From: Flavobacteriales bacterium
Lineage (GTDB): Bacteria > Bacteroidota > Bacteroidia > Flavobacteriales_G > Salibacteraceae
Reading direction: 5' to 3'
DNA: 50,708 nucleotides
NCBI GenBank assembly: GCA_020435995.1
Contig: JAGQYO010000022.1
Location: 1 to 50,708 of the forward strand
The position numbers and the translations under genes are program-made. The notes below the pieces were generated by a model that worked only from the letters and a program-made list of their open reading frames with translations, did not search any database and had not been told where the DNA came from. Position 1 is the first letter of the stretch; the number at the start of each line of letters is the position of its first letter. Positions 1 through 8,437 of this stretch are shown here, piece by piece.

Positions 1-140
1 AAAGGGTGGTTTTTCCAAAATACCAAAAAGGAAAAGGAGGTGTTGTTGGAAAACACTCTGGTCAAGTAAAGATTATTGAAGTGAAATCTGTTCATAACAC
101 TTGATGCTAACTCGTTATATAACACACCAAACTTAACATT
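1..140. other. Unassigned left edge, possible gene remnant
   Basis: No gene can be assigned. Plus-strand frame 1 is open from the edge to TAA at 67-69 and frame 3 to TGA at 102-104. On the minus strand an ORF from the ATG at 95 runs off the edge. All are under 35 codons and none is recognisable. The stretch also holds the perfect palindrome GTTATATAAC (114-123) and two copies of ATAACAC (94-100 and 119-125) just downstream of the recombinase stop. These could be part of a recombination site or chance in AT-rich DNA. Confidence 0.3.
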
Positions 141-1355
141 TTATCGGATTGAGTCGCGTGATAAAAGAATATTTTGACTGTTTTGTGTGCCGTTTTTTAG
201 GCTAATGTTATTCGCCCTAGATATCATCGTGTCAAACGGACTCCGTACCTTCAACAACTCCTTCTTGGTTACATGTGTGTAAATTTGAGTAGTCTCCGGC
301 CTCGAATGGCCTAATAGCATTTGTACATGACGCAAATCTACCCCTTGCTCCAATAAATGTGTCGCATAGCTGTGCCTAAAACTATGAGGCGTTACTCGCT
401 TTGTAATTCCCGCATTTTTGGCCGCCTTATGCACAATTGCCCGCACACTTGTTTGGGTGTAACTAGCACCATTCGCCCCGTAAAACAACAGCTGCCGTGG
501 TGTATATTCCCTCATATACTGCCTAATAAGCATGGCCAACTGTTCTCCCAAACTAACCACCCTCCACTTATTTCCCTTTCCCCGATGGATGTGTATTTCT
601 AACCGGTCAAAATCTATGTTTGATACACATAAATTCAACAATTCCCCCACTCGCAAGCCCGCTCCATACATCATCGATACCAAGGTTCTGTGTTTGATGT
701 TGTCTATTTGTCTCAATAGATCCAATATCTCCTCCGGACTCAGCACCGTAGGCAAAGCCTGCAACCGCTTGGGGGAAACAAGCTTTTCTGATGGCAAAAA
801 TGATTGTGGTAATATCTGTTGAAGTATCCTCAACGCAGATAACGCCTGCCGATGATAACTCCTTGAATAGTGATTCTTATATACCCAATCGGCACTAAAC
901 TCTTCTACATCCGATAGCGTTACTTCATTTGGCTGCTTTTTAATGAAATAGAAAAAACCTTTAATCATAGCGTAGTATGTGCTAATCGTTGATTCGGCGT
1001 ACCTGGCAGCCCTCATTTTTCGCAAAAACAAATCCAATACCGCGTCCACTTCTGGAACCTCCCTTTTCGTAAGCACCGCAAACTTGTCTACCTTGGTTTG
1101 ATGACTATAAGGCAGTTTTTTGGCGTCTTGCATAAACTGTTCAATCTCTAATTTATATCCTACACCAAATGCAGCCTTTATCTTTTTATAATTATCTCGG
1201 TTCAGCGGCAAATACCAACCACACTTCGATTGGCTCCACTTCGCCCCAATAGATCTACAAATGGGAATCACCTCCCAATCCTGAGCAAAAAGAATAAAAA
1301 TGTTGTTTTGGTTGCGATGATAGCGCAAGTCGAGGGTAATGGTTTTGATAAGCAT
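141..1355 (-). CDS. Tyrosine recombinase/integrase (XerC/D-like)
   Basis: Site-specific DNA recombinase of the phage-integrase family, 404 residues. Residues 1-75 form an extra N-terminal segment (GAKWSQSKCGWYLP) of a kind common in Bacteroidota integrases. A SAM-like core-binding domain follows at about 104-185, then the catalytic domain at about 203-370. The full active-site set is visible: Arg235 (GAGLRVGEL), Lys near 260-263 (RGKGNKWR), His324 and Arg327 (HSFRHSYATHL), His350 (LLGHS) and Tyr359 (QIYTHV), so it looks functional. I see no extra integron-integrase insertion between the catalytic patches. It is isolated, with no transposon or phage genes nearby, but it lies at the window edge, so partner genes could be outside. 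The ATG at 1355 is the start. Host-type XerC/D versus mobile-element integrase cannot be settled here. Confidence 0.9.
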   Translation of the reverse strand: MLIKTITLDLRYHRNQNNIFILFAQDWEVIPICRSIGAKWSQSKCGWYLPLNRDNYKKIKAAFGVGYKLEIEQFMQDAKKLPYSHQTKVDKFAVLTKREVPEVDAVLDLFLRKMRAARYAESTISTYYAMIKGFFYFIKKQPNEVTLSDVEEFSADWVYKNHYSRSYHRQALSALRILQQILPQSFLPSEKLVSPKRLQALPTVLSPEEILDLLRQIDNIKHRTLVSMMYGAGLRVGELLNLCVSNIDFDRLEIHIHRGKGNKWRVVSLGEQLAMLIRQYMREYTPRQLLFYGANGASYTQTSVRAIVHKAAKNAGITKRVTPHSFRHSYATHLLEQGVDLRHVQMLLGHSRPETTQIYTHVTKKELLKVRSPFDTMISRANNISLKNGTQNSQNILLSRDSIR

Positions 1356-1409
1356 GGCACTAAATTAGAAAAAAAAGGAATTAAAAACCTGAGAGGAGGA
1401 AAAAAAGGT

Positions 1410-1733
1410 TTATGTCGCACATCGAATACAAAGCGTATTTTCAGGCATAAGCATCAATCGTCCTTCCTGTATGTCGTTTCCACATCGGCTGCATTGCCCA
1501 AAATGATCACCACCAATTTTCTCTAAAGCCATGCCCAGCTTTTGTAATTTGTACTCAGCTTGGCGCAGCGCAGCCTCGTTTATCGATTTGTTGTTAATGG
1601 CATCCATTCTACTTATTCTGCCTATGGCCACGTCGGGTGCAATAGGTTTGGTAAGTTCCTTCAGTTCATTCACTTTCTGTTGGGTAGATAGGAGTTCAGT
1701 TCTTATTTTTTGCTCGAGCATTTCCTTGTCCAT
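1410..1733 (-). CDS. DksA/TraR-type C4 zinc-finger protein
   Basis: Small 107-residue protein with a helical N-terminal half, probably a coiled-coil hairpin (residues 3-70), and a C-terminal four-cysteine zinc finger: Cys81, Cys84, Cys102 and Cys105 in CSRCGNDI and LCIRCAT. This matches the DksA/TraR family, whose members bind the RNA polymerase secondary channel and modulate transcription. The acidic DxxDA tip motif of true DksA is not obvious, although a DVAIG/RMDAIN stretch is present, so the exact role is open. I chose the ATG at 1733. The frame extends to a TTG at 1763, but that codon lies against the poly-U tract of the upstream terminator, leaving no leader. It is followed 54 bases later by the recombinase gene on the same strand. 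Confidence 0.75.
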   Translation of the reverse strand: MDKEMLEQKIRTELLSTQQKVNELKELTKPIAPDVAIGRISRMDAINNKSINEAALRQAEYKLQKLGMALEKIGGDHFGQCSRCGNDIQEGRLMLMPENTLCIRCAT

Positions 1734-1761
1734 CTGCCTAAGTATTTTTTGTAATGGGTTC

Positions 1762-1792
1762 AAAAAAAAAAGCCGCTCTTGAGAGCGGCTTT
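1762..1792 (-). terminator. Rho-independent terminator after the OmpL47-like gene
   Basis: An inverted repeat pairs AAAGCCGCTCT (1769-1779) with AGAGCGGCTTT (1782-1792). Read on the minus strand it is a GC-rich stem followed at once by about ten T residues, the classic intrinsic-terminator form. It sits 20 bases beyond the stop of the 586-residue gene and ends that transcript ahead of the zinc-finger gene, which then needs its own promoter. Confidence 0.9.
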
Positions 1793-1812
1793 AGATTATG
1801 GGTATTTAGCAT

Positions 1813-3573
1813 TTAATCTTGATCCGACTGAAGGCCTACATAAAACTCAACAACCTTTTCCGAAGTGTTCCCCAACTTGTCTTTTGCCACAATTTTGAGG
1901 GTGTACATTATTTTCTTCTTCAAAAATCTGTTTTGCTCAGAAATATCAAGCGTTTGTGGCGAAGAGTAAAGCGTAAGTGGGCCGTCATTCATCGAGTACA
2001 TAATGGTTTCGGTACCTACGTGGTCGTCCGTTGCGCCCAAATACAAACGGGTGTAATTTGGATAAACCTGAAGCGATTTTCCGCCCTTGTTTTTACTTCC
2101 AATAGGTTGAATACTGAAGTTGTTGTAAATCTCAGGAGCCTGGTTGTCTACATATACGTTCGAAGTTTTTTCCTCCTCTACATTATTTACCCTATCCGTA
2201 GTTCTAAATGTTACCGTGTGGTATCCCGCACTAGGGATATTAAATTTGTTGTATTCAGCATAACTTCCGCCATCTACTTTATACTCTATTTTCTGCACCC
2301 CCGATTCGTAGTCCTTGGCAAACAAAGTCACAGCAGTTTCCTTGTTAATAAACAAAGTATCTCTCGAAAAAAATTGAGGATTGCCATAATTAATACCCGT
2401 CATGGGGCTCACGTTGTCCATATACACATTTAAGTACTTGTTGGGGGAGAGGTTTTGCACATTATCAGTGGCATCATATTTTAACGAATGTGGCCCTTTT
2501 ACGTTTGGAAAACTAATGTTGCTGCTGTAATCAAAGCGTTCGGTTTCATCTATTCGGTAATAAATTTTATTTACACCCGCTTTGTTATCAGTTGCCGCCA
2601 AACTCACCGTAGTTCGAGCCGAAACATAAAGGTAGTTTCCCTTGTATTGATCACCATTTACAGTGTTTTCAACTACAGGAGGAATTTTATCTAAATAAAA
2701 CTGAAAAGTCTTCTTCGTCTCGGTATTCTTTACATTATCCATAGAGTAATAGGTAAGGGTGTGATCTCCGTCAGCAAGCGAAGCTACCCCGATATTTCCA
2801 CCGTGAAGCCTATCCGAGCCATCGTCAAATGCATATTTGGTGTACCTTACTCCTGACGAGCCATCCGTTTTGCTCAAACTAAATTGCGTAGAAGGAGCGA
2901 TAATATTTCCATTGTACACTATACCTTCTATTGCATGATTGGATACAGGCGCAGTTAAATCCACCACAAAAACACTGTTTCTCACGTTTTCGGCATTACC
3001 TACATTATCATGGGCATACCAATAGAGCGTTTGTTCACCTTCGTTGCTCACGCTCACCGCCCCAGTATAATCCGTCCACGAACCGCTTCCTATTACATTG
3101 TGAATTTTTTCAACGCCCGAAACACCATCTCTCGAAGTGAGTTCGTATTGTAGTCCTACGCCAAAATAGGTTTTGCCACCGCTCACATATTTAGGCGCAC
3201 CCGAAAATTTCATACTCGTGTATGGTGCCAATCCATCGGCATAAAGCTCGTACAGAATTTCTTCTGGTGGTTGCTTCGTTTTCATCGAAGTTTTGTCTAC
3301 CGCCCACTTGCTTCTTATATAGTTTACGCCCTCTGTGTCAAGGTACATTGGGTCTGTGTAATCTGCTGACGCTTTGCTTTTTAAGTCGTGCATTTCGCCG
3401 CCGGGCGAGGTCGAAAACTTGAGGTACAATGGAAGTGATTTTTGCACGTAAGTGTTGCCGTCATTTTTATAAACCCTCTTCTCGTGATTGAGTTGTGCAG
3501 GTTGGGCAAATAGCCCTAAAAAGCCAAGCGATAACATCGCTGTCCATATCAAATTTATAACATCCTTGTTCAT
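1813..3573 (-). CDS. Secreted OmpL47-like Ig-fold repeat protein
   Basis: A 586-residue exported protein. Residues 1-23 form a signal peptide ending LGLFAQ. The rest is a chain of about five beta-sandwich units of roughly 90-100 residues, each with a DxxxP (DLTAPV, DKIPPV, DNVSPM, DNQAPE), an SGV or AGV turn, a YxxD segment and a final xDNV(x)N motif (AHDNVGNAENV, SMDNVKN, ATDNVQN, TTDRVNN). This is the repeat pattern of the OmpL47-type beta-sandwich/Ig-like family found on bacterial surfaces. No T9SS tail or lipobox is evident. Location is inferred as periplasmic or outer-surface, and the ligand is unknown. It is transcribed alone, with a strong terminator just downstream. Confidence 0.7.
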   Translation of the reverse strand: MNKDVINLIWTAMLSLGFLGLFAQPAQLNHEKRVYKNDGNTYVQKSLPLYLKFSTSPGGEMHDLKSKASADYTDPMYLDTEGVNYIRSKWAVDKTSMKTKQPPEEILYELYADGLAPYTSMKFSGAPKYVSGGKTYFGVGLQYELTSRDGVSGVEKIHNVIGSGSWTDYTGAVSVSNEGEQTLYWYAHDNVGNAENVRNSVFVVDLTAPVSNHAIEGIVYNGNIIAPSTQFSLSKTDGSSGVRYTKYAFDDGSDRLHGGNIGVASLADGDHTLTYYSMDNVKNTETKKTFQFYLDKIPPVVENTVNGDQYKGNYLYVSARTTVSLAATDNKAGVNKIYYRIDETERFDYSSNISFPNVKGPHSLKYDATDNVQNLSPNKYLNVYMDNVSPMTGINYGNPQFFSRDTLFINKETAVTLFAKDYESGVQKIEYKVDGGSYAEYNKFNIPSAGYHTVTFRTTDRVNNVEEEKTSNVYVDNQAPEIYNNFSIQPIGSKNKGGKSLQVYPNYTRLYLGATDDHVGTETIMYSMNDGPLTLYSSPQTLDISEQNRFLKKKIMYTLKIVAKDKLGNTSEKVVEFYVGLQSDQD

Positions 3574-3828
3574 AGTATATTGAGTAATTGTTACGGATAA
3601 AAGTAAGTTTTTTTAACATTGGAAAAAAGAATATAGATGTTATTCAAAAAAAGAATTTAATTATTCCACAACCGATATCGCTATTTGTGTGTTTTAAGCC
3701 ACCTTTATAAGTCAATTTCGATGAATAAACTGCTCATTATAATTACCTACAACTCCTTCTTTGGTTTATTCACAAAAACTTGTTTTTCAAAAGATAAATG
3801 GCCCTTTATTATGATGAACTGCACCGTC

Positions 3829-3836
3829 TAAATTTG
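3829..3836 (+). promoter_or_regulatory. Bacteroidota -7 element before small secreted ORF
   Basis: TAAATTTG matches the TAnnTTTG consensus of the phylum's housekeeping sigma factor. It lies 33 bases before the ATG at 3870 but downstream of an in-frame ATG at 3798, which favours 3870 as the real start. No clear -33 TTTG is present. The preceding gap (3574-3828) holds nothing else recognisable. Confidence 0.4.
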
Positions 3837-3869
3837 GTATTTATTTCCCAATTAATGAATTTAGCTGGC

Positions 3870-4097
3870 ATGAAAAAATGTGCAATTCTTCTTACTTTTC
3901 TGCTCTGTTTTACTATTAGCAGGGCCCTTCCTAAAGGGGTTACCGATATTCACTGGTCGAATGAGAATGTGTATAAAAAACAATCGAAGTTTCTTAAAAA
4001 GAACAAAAGAGAATGGTCGCGATACCAAGCTTGGGCCAGAAAAAACCGAAAAAGCATCATCAGCGAAGAGCTACCCACCACAGCCTATAAATCCTAA
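3870..4097 (+). CDS. Small secreted protein, unknown function
   Basis: A 75-residue product with a signal peptide (MKKCAILLTFLLCFTISRA) followed by a short, very basic mature part rich in Lys, Arg and Trp, ending near EELPTTAYKS. I do not recognise a family. The ATG at 3870 is preferred over 3798 because it begins exactly at a signal peptide and is preceded by a -7-like element. A second frame is also open across the region (3880-4167) but lacks these signs. It faces the gene at 4135-4479. It could be a lineage-specific peptide or a spurious ORF; the signal peptide is the main support. Confidence 0.45.
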   Translation: MKKCAILLTFLLCFTISRALPKGVTDIHWSNENVYKKQSKFLKKNKREWSRYQAWARKNRKSIISEELPTTAYKS

Positions 4098-4134
4098 TGT
4101 TGGGCTGCCCATTTCAAAAGTAGAACAAGTCGTA

Positions 4135-4479
4135 TTATTTCTTTTTGGTGGTGGGCTTGGGCTTTAAAGATGAAATAAACGCAACGCTTTGAGCAAAGTA
4201 GGGTTTGAGCGCTTCAATATCTTTTTGAAGATCCAGTGGCACTACGGCATAACCTCGCATTACCGAACCGTATTGGATAGAGAGTGGCGCATTGTGTTTT
4301 TCCATAAATTCCTTTTGACCTTCATCCGAAAACCTTAAGCTCAGCCTAGCTTCTTTGTCGAGAAACGAAAACATGTGGCCGTTGAGCGAAGTGTAGGGGT
4401 TGGCTTTACCTTTCCGCTGTATTGCTGGAAAATGCGCTACTAATTCTTCGTATTTTTTTAGTGCTTCCGAATATTCCAT
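4135..4479 (-). CDS. TfoX/Sxy N-terminal-like or related small conserved protein
   Basis: A 114-residue cytoplasmic protein without signal or membrane segments. The order of a KKYEELVAHFP helix, a strand pair around NGHMFSFLDKEARLSLRFS, a VMRGYAVVP loop and a final LKPYFAQSVAFISSLKPKP helix resembles the small alpha/beta fold of the TfoX N-terminal/MmcQ-like group. The assignment rests on pattern only and is uncertain. The start is the ATG at 4479; the longer reading from a TTG at 4512 adds an unlikely hydrophobic leader. No operon partner. Confidence 0.5.
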   Translation of the reverse strand: MEYSEALKKYEELVAHFPAIQRKGKANPYTSLNGHMFSFLDKEARLSLRFSDEGQKEFMEKHNAPLSIQYGSVMRGYAVVPLDLQKDIEALKPYFAQSVAFISSLKPKPTTKKK

Positions 4480-4622
4480 ATCGTGTAATTTAACAAGAAT
4501 CGAAAATAGCAAATCGAAGTGTTTTAATGAACCATTAGCTCCCCTTTTCCTAAGTTGGAAGTTTATATATCGGCCTCTCTAATAGTTTTTACCTAAAATT
4601 CATACAAAAGCACTTGGACTTA

Positions 4623-4630
4623 TAGCTTTG
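4623..4630 (+). promoter_or_regulatory. Bacteroidota -7 element before aat
   Basis: TAGCTTTG fits TAnnTTTG and ends 19 bases before the GTG start of aat, predicting a short leader. No good -33 element is visible. Confidence 0.4.
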
Positions 4631-4649
4631 CCTTAAAGTTTTTCGAAAG

Positions 4650-5327
4650 GTGATATTACTTCCCGAAACAGATATTCCTCATTTTCCACCTACTGAGTTG
4701 GCCGATGCCGATGGCCTTGTTGCTTTTGGCGGCAAGCTAAGTACCGATTGGCTTTTGAGTGCCTATATTCAAGGTATTTTTCCTTGGTTCAACCAAGGAG
4801 ACCCCATTTTATGGTGGTCGCCCGATCCGCGGATGGTACTGTTTCCTCATCATCTGAAAATAGCCAAAAGCATGCGTCCTTATTTCAACCAAAAGAAATT
4901 TAGAACAACCACAAATACGAGTTTTGAGCAGGTGCTTCGCGCATGTAGCCAAACCAAACGAAGGGGGCAAAAGGGGACATGGATAACCGAATCGATGGTT
5001 GAGGCCTACCTGAAAATGCACCTTTCGGGTTGGGCTCATTCAGTAGAAGTGTGGAATCCCAATGGCAATCTGGTAGGCGGACTCTATGGTTTGGTTATCG
5101 GAAAAGTGTTTTTTGGTGAGTCTATGTTTTCAAGAGAAAAAAATGCTTCAAAGTTTGGTTTTATTTCATGGATTCAATTGCTTACCGCGCATGGCATTAA
5201 GTTAATAGATTGCCAAATCTACTCCGAACATTTGCAGAGCTTGGGGGCAATGGAAATAAGTAGGGAAGAGTTTAAATCCTATTTAAAAGAGTGGACCGCA
5301 ACCACCGAAAGATTGAAATTGGTTTAG
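4650..5327 (+). CDS. aat: Leucyl/phenylalanyl-tRNA--protein transferase
   Basis: Cytoplasmic aminoacyl-transferase of the N-end rule pathway, which moves Leu or Phe from tRNA to proteins with N-terminal Arg or Lys so that ClpAP can degrade them. The 225-residue length is normal. Diagnostic segments are FPPTELADADGLVAFGG (11-27), YIQGIFPWF, PILWWSPDPRMVL (52-64), WITESMVEAY, HSVEVW, VGGLYGLVIGKVFFGESMFS and LIDCQIYSEHLQSLGA. Start is GTG at 4650; no ATG exists before the conserved FPP segment. Its 3' end overlaps the convergent ABC-transporter gene by 4 bases. It stands alone, which is usual for aat. Confidence 0.95.
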   Translation: MILLPETDIPHFPPTELADADGLVAFGGKLSTDWLLSAYIQGIFPWFNQGDPILWWSPDPRMVLFPHHLKIAKSMRPYFNQKKFRTTTNTSFEQVLRACSQTKRRGQKGTWITESMVEAYLKMHLSGWAHSVEVWNPNGNLVGGLYGLVIGKVFFGESMFSREKNASKFGFISWIQLLTAHGIKLIDCQIYSEHLQSLGAMEISREEFKSYLKEWTATTERLKLV

Positions 5328-8300
5328 CGGTTGAATAAATTCATGAATCTTCTCATTCCATCCAAAAACAGGAGAATAATAAGCACAAGCGTCATACTCC
5401 ATATCACAATCGAGTTGACCACATAGGTATCAATATATTTCCCAAAAAGCATCTTGCGCGGGGCAAAGAAATGCCCTCTTAATCCCTTGGCATCTCGATA
5501 AATGGGATTGTTTAATTGAATAAACCGACCTTCGTATTCGTCAATTTTCTTCAATTCCGACTTGTTAGTTACCAAGTCCGACAGCGATTGGTTCTTGTAC
5601 TTATTCTGAATCTCAACGAAATCTACATTCTTACTTTTCGACAATTGACTCAACTCATCATCCTTATCCTGGGTAGTTTTATTGTAAAGTCTGCTGTAAA
5701 AAGTGCGTTGTAATTTCAAGTACTCATTGAATTCGGCCATGGTTTCTAAGTTCACTTTGTCAGGAACCAAATGATCAGCAAATTGAAAAGCCAGTTTTGG
5801 ATAAAGCTTGTTCTGTTCGTCCACCTCAGCTTTTATCAATGCCAAACTCGATTCAAATGCTTCGCCTTTTTCATTAGACCTCAACATATTCTCGATCAAA
5901 CCAGCCTTTGCGTGCAATTCTGGAATCCAAAACGCTTTTCGGTAGTCTGCCATCAGCAGAATTTTGTCATACTCAAAGAAGTTTTTTTCAAACTTATTTT
6001 TCTTGAATTGGTTAACGGCTAGAGCTTCGAATGCCCATCGCGACGCCATCAATTCACCTATTACCGGCACTACGGTTCTAGAAGTAATAGTAGGGTTTAG
6101 TTTATCAAACTTGACAATTACACCACTAAAAATCAATTGAGGAATGATAAGGAAGGGAATAAGAATATATATGGTAACCGCCGAATTGAAACTAGCTGAT
6201 ATGTTTAACCCAAGTACATTGGCAAAACATGCCGCGCTAAATAGGATAAAGAAATAATCCATAAACATACCATCCACTCCCAATATGGTGTTACCTACCA
6301 GCACGAATGTGGCCGTTTGTATGGCTGAAAGTGTAAACATGATTAGAATTTTACTAATCAAGTATGCGCCATTATTTAAGTTCAGGAAGGACTCCCGTTT
6401 TCTAATTTTTTGATCTCGAATAATTTCTTCGGCACTCACCGTAAGCCCAATAAACAGGGCCACCACAACCGCCATAAACATGTAAGCCGGAATATTTTCA
6501 TTGTCATTGAAAACATACTCGCTTGTGGCCCGCGAAAAAGGGAAGTACCTTACAAAGTAAGAAAGTATGATGGCCAGCACCGGAGCTTCCAACAAATTAA
6601 TCAGCAAATACTGCTTGTTGGTTAACTTGCTTAAAACATCTCGGGTTACAAATATTTTAAATTGGTTTAATACACTAGCCAGTTTAAAGTCAATGTTTGG
6701 AGGAGACGGAGGATCTTCCACCACTTCTACATACTGATCAATCTTATCGAGGTACAGTTGGTACCATTCCTCGGGCGACACCTTCCGATTTTCGGTTAGA
6801 TGACCATATTCATCAACCACCTTTTGATCGATGATATTAAATATAATTTCGGGATTCACATTTCCCGAGGCATCTTCCTCGTCGGCATTGGCATAATTAG
6901 CCGCCCTTTTGAAGTACTTGATGCCTTCAACAGGATTACCGTTATATATAAGGTATCCTCCTACGTCTAAAATCATCAGTTTGTCAAACATTTTGAAAAT
7001 GTCTGACGATGGCTGGTGTATCACTACATAAATAAGCTTGCCCTTTAGCGAAAGCTCTTTGAGCAGGTCCATTATGTTTTGAGAATCTCTTGAAGAAAGT
7101 CCAGATGTGGGTTCATCCACAAACATGAGGGCAGGTTCTCTAATGAGTTCTAAACCAATATTTAACCTTTTTCTTTGGCCACCACTAATGTATCTGTCCA
7201 AAGGACTACCCACTTTTAGGTTGGCGGTTTCGCGCAATCCTAAACTGGTTAGTAAGTCTAGAACGATTTCTGTAATTTCTTCGTTGGATTTACCTCCAAA
7301 AATTAACTTGGCGTTGTAGTAAAGGTTTTGAAAAACCGTGAGTTCTTCTATCAGCAGATCATCCTGCGAAACGTAGCCAATCACACCCTTAATTACTTCG
7401 GGGTTTTTGTGGATATCAATACCATTGAGGGTTACAACTCCCTTGTTAGGGGTGTAGTTGGCATTGAGCACATTTAGCAAGGTAGATTTACCTGAGCCTG
7501 AGCCACCCATAATACCAATAAGCCGCCCGTTTTCTTCACACATCGTAAAGGGCCGAATTCCGATATTTCCGGTTACGAACCTATATTCTAAACCACTGGC
7601 TTTAAAAACTATTTTCTGGCCTTCCTTTTGCACCAAGAATGAGCTCACTACATCGCTATAGTAAATCGGGTTAACCTTGCTACTTCGAATCGAACAACCT
7701 ACTGTAAGGATATAAGTTCTTTCTTTAAATAGTATTTGCCCATTGAGGTATAAGTCTGAATTGCCCAAATAGCGCAATACAAACATATCCACGCTCGGAA
7801 ATTTGAGAACCAATATATTTCCTTCAATTCCGGGCTTGCTAATGTGCTTGGATAGTTGAAGGTTGCTGCTTTCTTCAGAATTAATGAGAAGAACATTTTC
7901 TAGGTCTGGAATATGAGTAGTATCACCTTCAATAAACTTCAAGCAGTCATCAAATTCTTCAACAGGTACGTTAAACGAGCGAGCTGCAGTGAGAAGAAAC
8001 TGAAGTTCATGGTCCGAAATATTCTCATCAGCCAGGATATATTCCAGAAGTCGAATAAGGATAACTACTTTTTGTTTTTGCTCTAAAACCGCGTTGATTT
8101 TAAAGCATACCGCCATCACATTTTCCTTACTTAAGGCATCTTTTCCATCGCCATGATGGATTTCTTTTATGTTTTTGTCGTATAAACTGAGGTATGTAGG
8201 AACTAATTTGGCATTCAATTCCTGATTGAGATAATTCTCGACAATTACCCTCGATTGGTGGGTTATGTCGTCTGCATCGGAGGCCAACGCAAACAATTTC

Positions 8301-8329
8301 ATAAGGGCCTTGAGTAGTTCTTCGCTCAT
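5324..8329 (-). CDS. TerB-like/ABC ATPase/ABC-2 permease fusion exporter
   Basis: A 1001-residue inner-membrane protein. Residues 1-135 are helical and acidic (FALASDADD, ILADENISDHELQFL) like TerB/DjlA-type domains. About 150-260 is a small beta-rich region (YLNGQILFKERTYILTVG) that could be a diverged FHA-like fold. About 262-490 is an ABC ATPase with Walker A GGSGSGKS (275-282), signature ISGGQRKR (381-388), Walker B LMFVDEP (401-407) and a VVIHQPS switch, the ABCG/WHITE style. From about 565 there is an ABC-2 permease with five membrane segments, then a charged region of about 200 residues and a final TM near the C-terminus. ABCG-type half-transporters have a loop between TM5 and TM6, but this one is unusually long. 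The substrate is unknown; export of a lipid or drug-like molecule is possible. A well-formed promoter lies at 8364-8394. Confidence 0.85.
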   Translation of the reverse strand: MSEELLKALMKLFALASDADDITHQSRVIVENYLNQELNAKLVPTYLSLYDKNIKEIHHGDGKDALSKENVMAVCFKINAVLEQKQKVVILIRLLEYILADENISDHELQFLLTAARSFNVPVEEFDDCLKFIEGDTTHIPDLENVLLINSEESSNLQLSKHISKPGIEGNILVLKFPSVDMFVLRYLGNSDLYLNGQILFKERTYILTVGCSIRSSKVNPIYYSDVVSSFLVQKEGQKIVFKASGLEYRFVTGNIGIRPFTMCEENGRLIGIMGGSGSGKSTLLNVLNANYTPNKGVVTLNGIDIHKNPEVIKGVIGYVSQDDLLIEELTVFQNLYYNAKLIFGGKSNEEITEIVLDLLTSLGLRETANLKVGSPLDRYISGGQRKRLNIGLELIREPALMFVDEPTSGLSSRDSQNIMDLLKELSLKGKLIYVVIHQPSSDIFKMFDKLMILDVGGYLIYNGNPVEGIKYFKRAANYANADEEDASGNVNPEIIFNIIDQKVVDEYGHLTENRKVSPEEWYQLYLDKIDQYVEVVEDPPSPPNIDFKLASVLNQFKIFVTRDVLSKLTNKQYLLINLLEAPVLAIILSYFVRYFPFSRATSEYVFNDNENIPAYMFMAVVVALFIGLTVSAEEIIRDQKIRKRESFLNLNNGAYLISKILIMFTLSAIQTATFVLVGNTILGVDGMFMDYFFILFSAACFANVLGLNISASFNSAVTIYILIPFLIIPQLIFSGVIVKFDKLNPTITSRTVVPVIGELMASRWAFEALAVNQFKKNKFEKNFFEYDKILLMADYRKAFWIPELHAKAGLIENMLRSNEKGEAFESSLALIKAEVDEQNKLYPKLAFQFADHLVPDKVNLETMAEFNEYLKLQRTFYSRLYNKTTQDKDDELSQLSKSKNVDFVEIQNKYKNQSLSDLVTNKSELKKIDEYEGRFIQLNNPIYRDAKGLRGHFFAPRKMLFGKYIDTYVVNSIVIWSMTLVLIILLFLDGMRRFMNLFNR

Positions 8330-8363
8330 TAATGGGTGTAACCTTTGCTTTGTTTAGGGTATC

Positions 8364-8394
8364 CAAATATAAGCAAGTGAACAAACCACACAAA
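8364..8394 (-). promoter_or_regulatory. Bacteroidota-type promoter of the ABC fusion gene
   Basis: On the minus strand TTTG (8394-8391) is separated by 19 bases from TATATTTG (8371-8364), matching the TTTG-N19-TAnnTTTG consensus in both parts and in spacing. The predicted start site would leave a leader of about 25-30 bases to the ATG at 8329. This is the best promoter in the window and separates the ABC gene from smpB upstream. Confidence 0.7.
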
Positions 8395-8437
8395 AAGTTA
8401 GAAAATATAATTCAACATTATTTGTTTAAAATGCCAA

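Noticed and set aside
90-140. Integron attC-like site
   Set aside because: CTAAC and GTTAT words are present, but I could not find correctly spaced R and L boxes, and the recombinase lacks a recognisable integron-integrase insertion.
1819-2433. 204-codon plus-strand ORF
   Set aside because: Antisense shadow of the OmpL47-like gene; the product is compositionally odd and has no start context, while the minus frame has a signal peptide and clear repeats.
3880-4167. Second frame overlapping the small secreted ORF
   Set aside because: No coherent signal peptide start, and it runs into the convergent gene; the 3870 frame has a proper signal peptide and a -7 element upstream.
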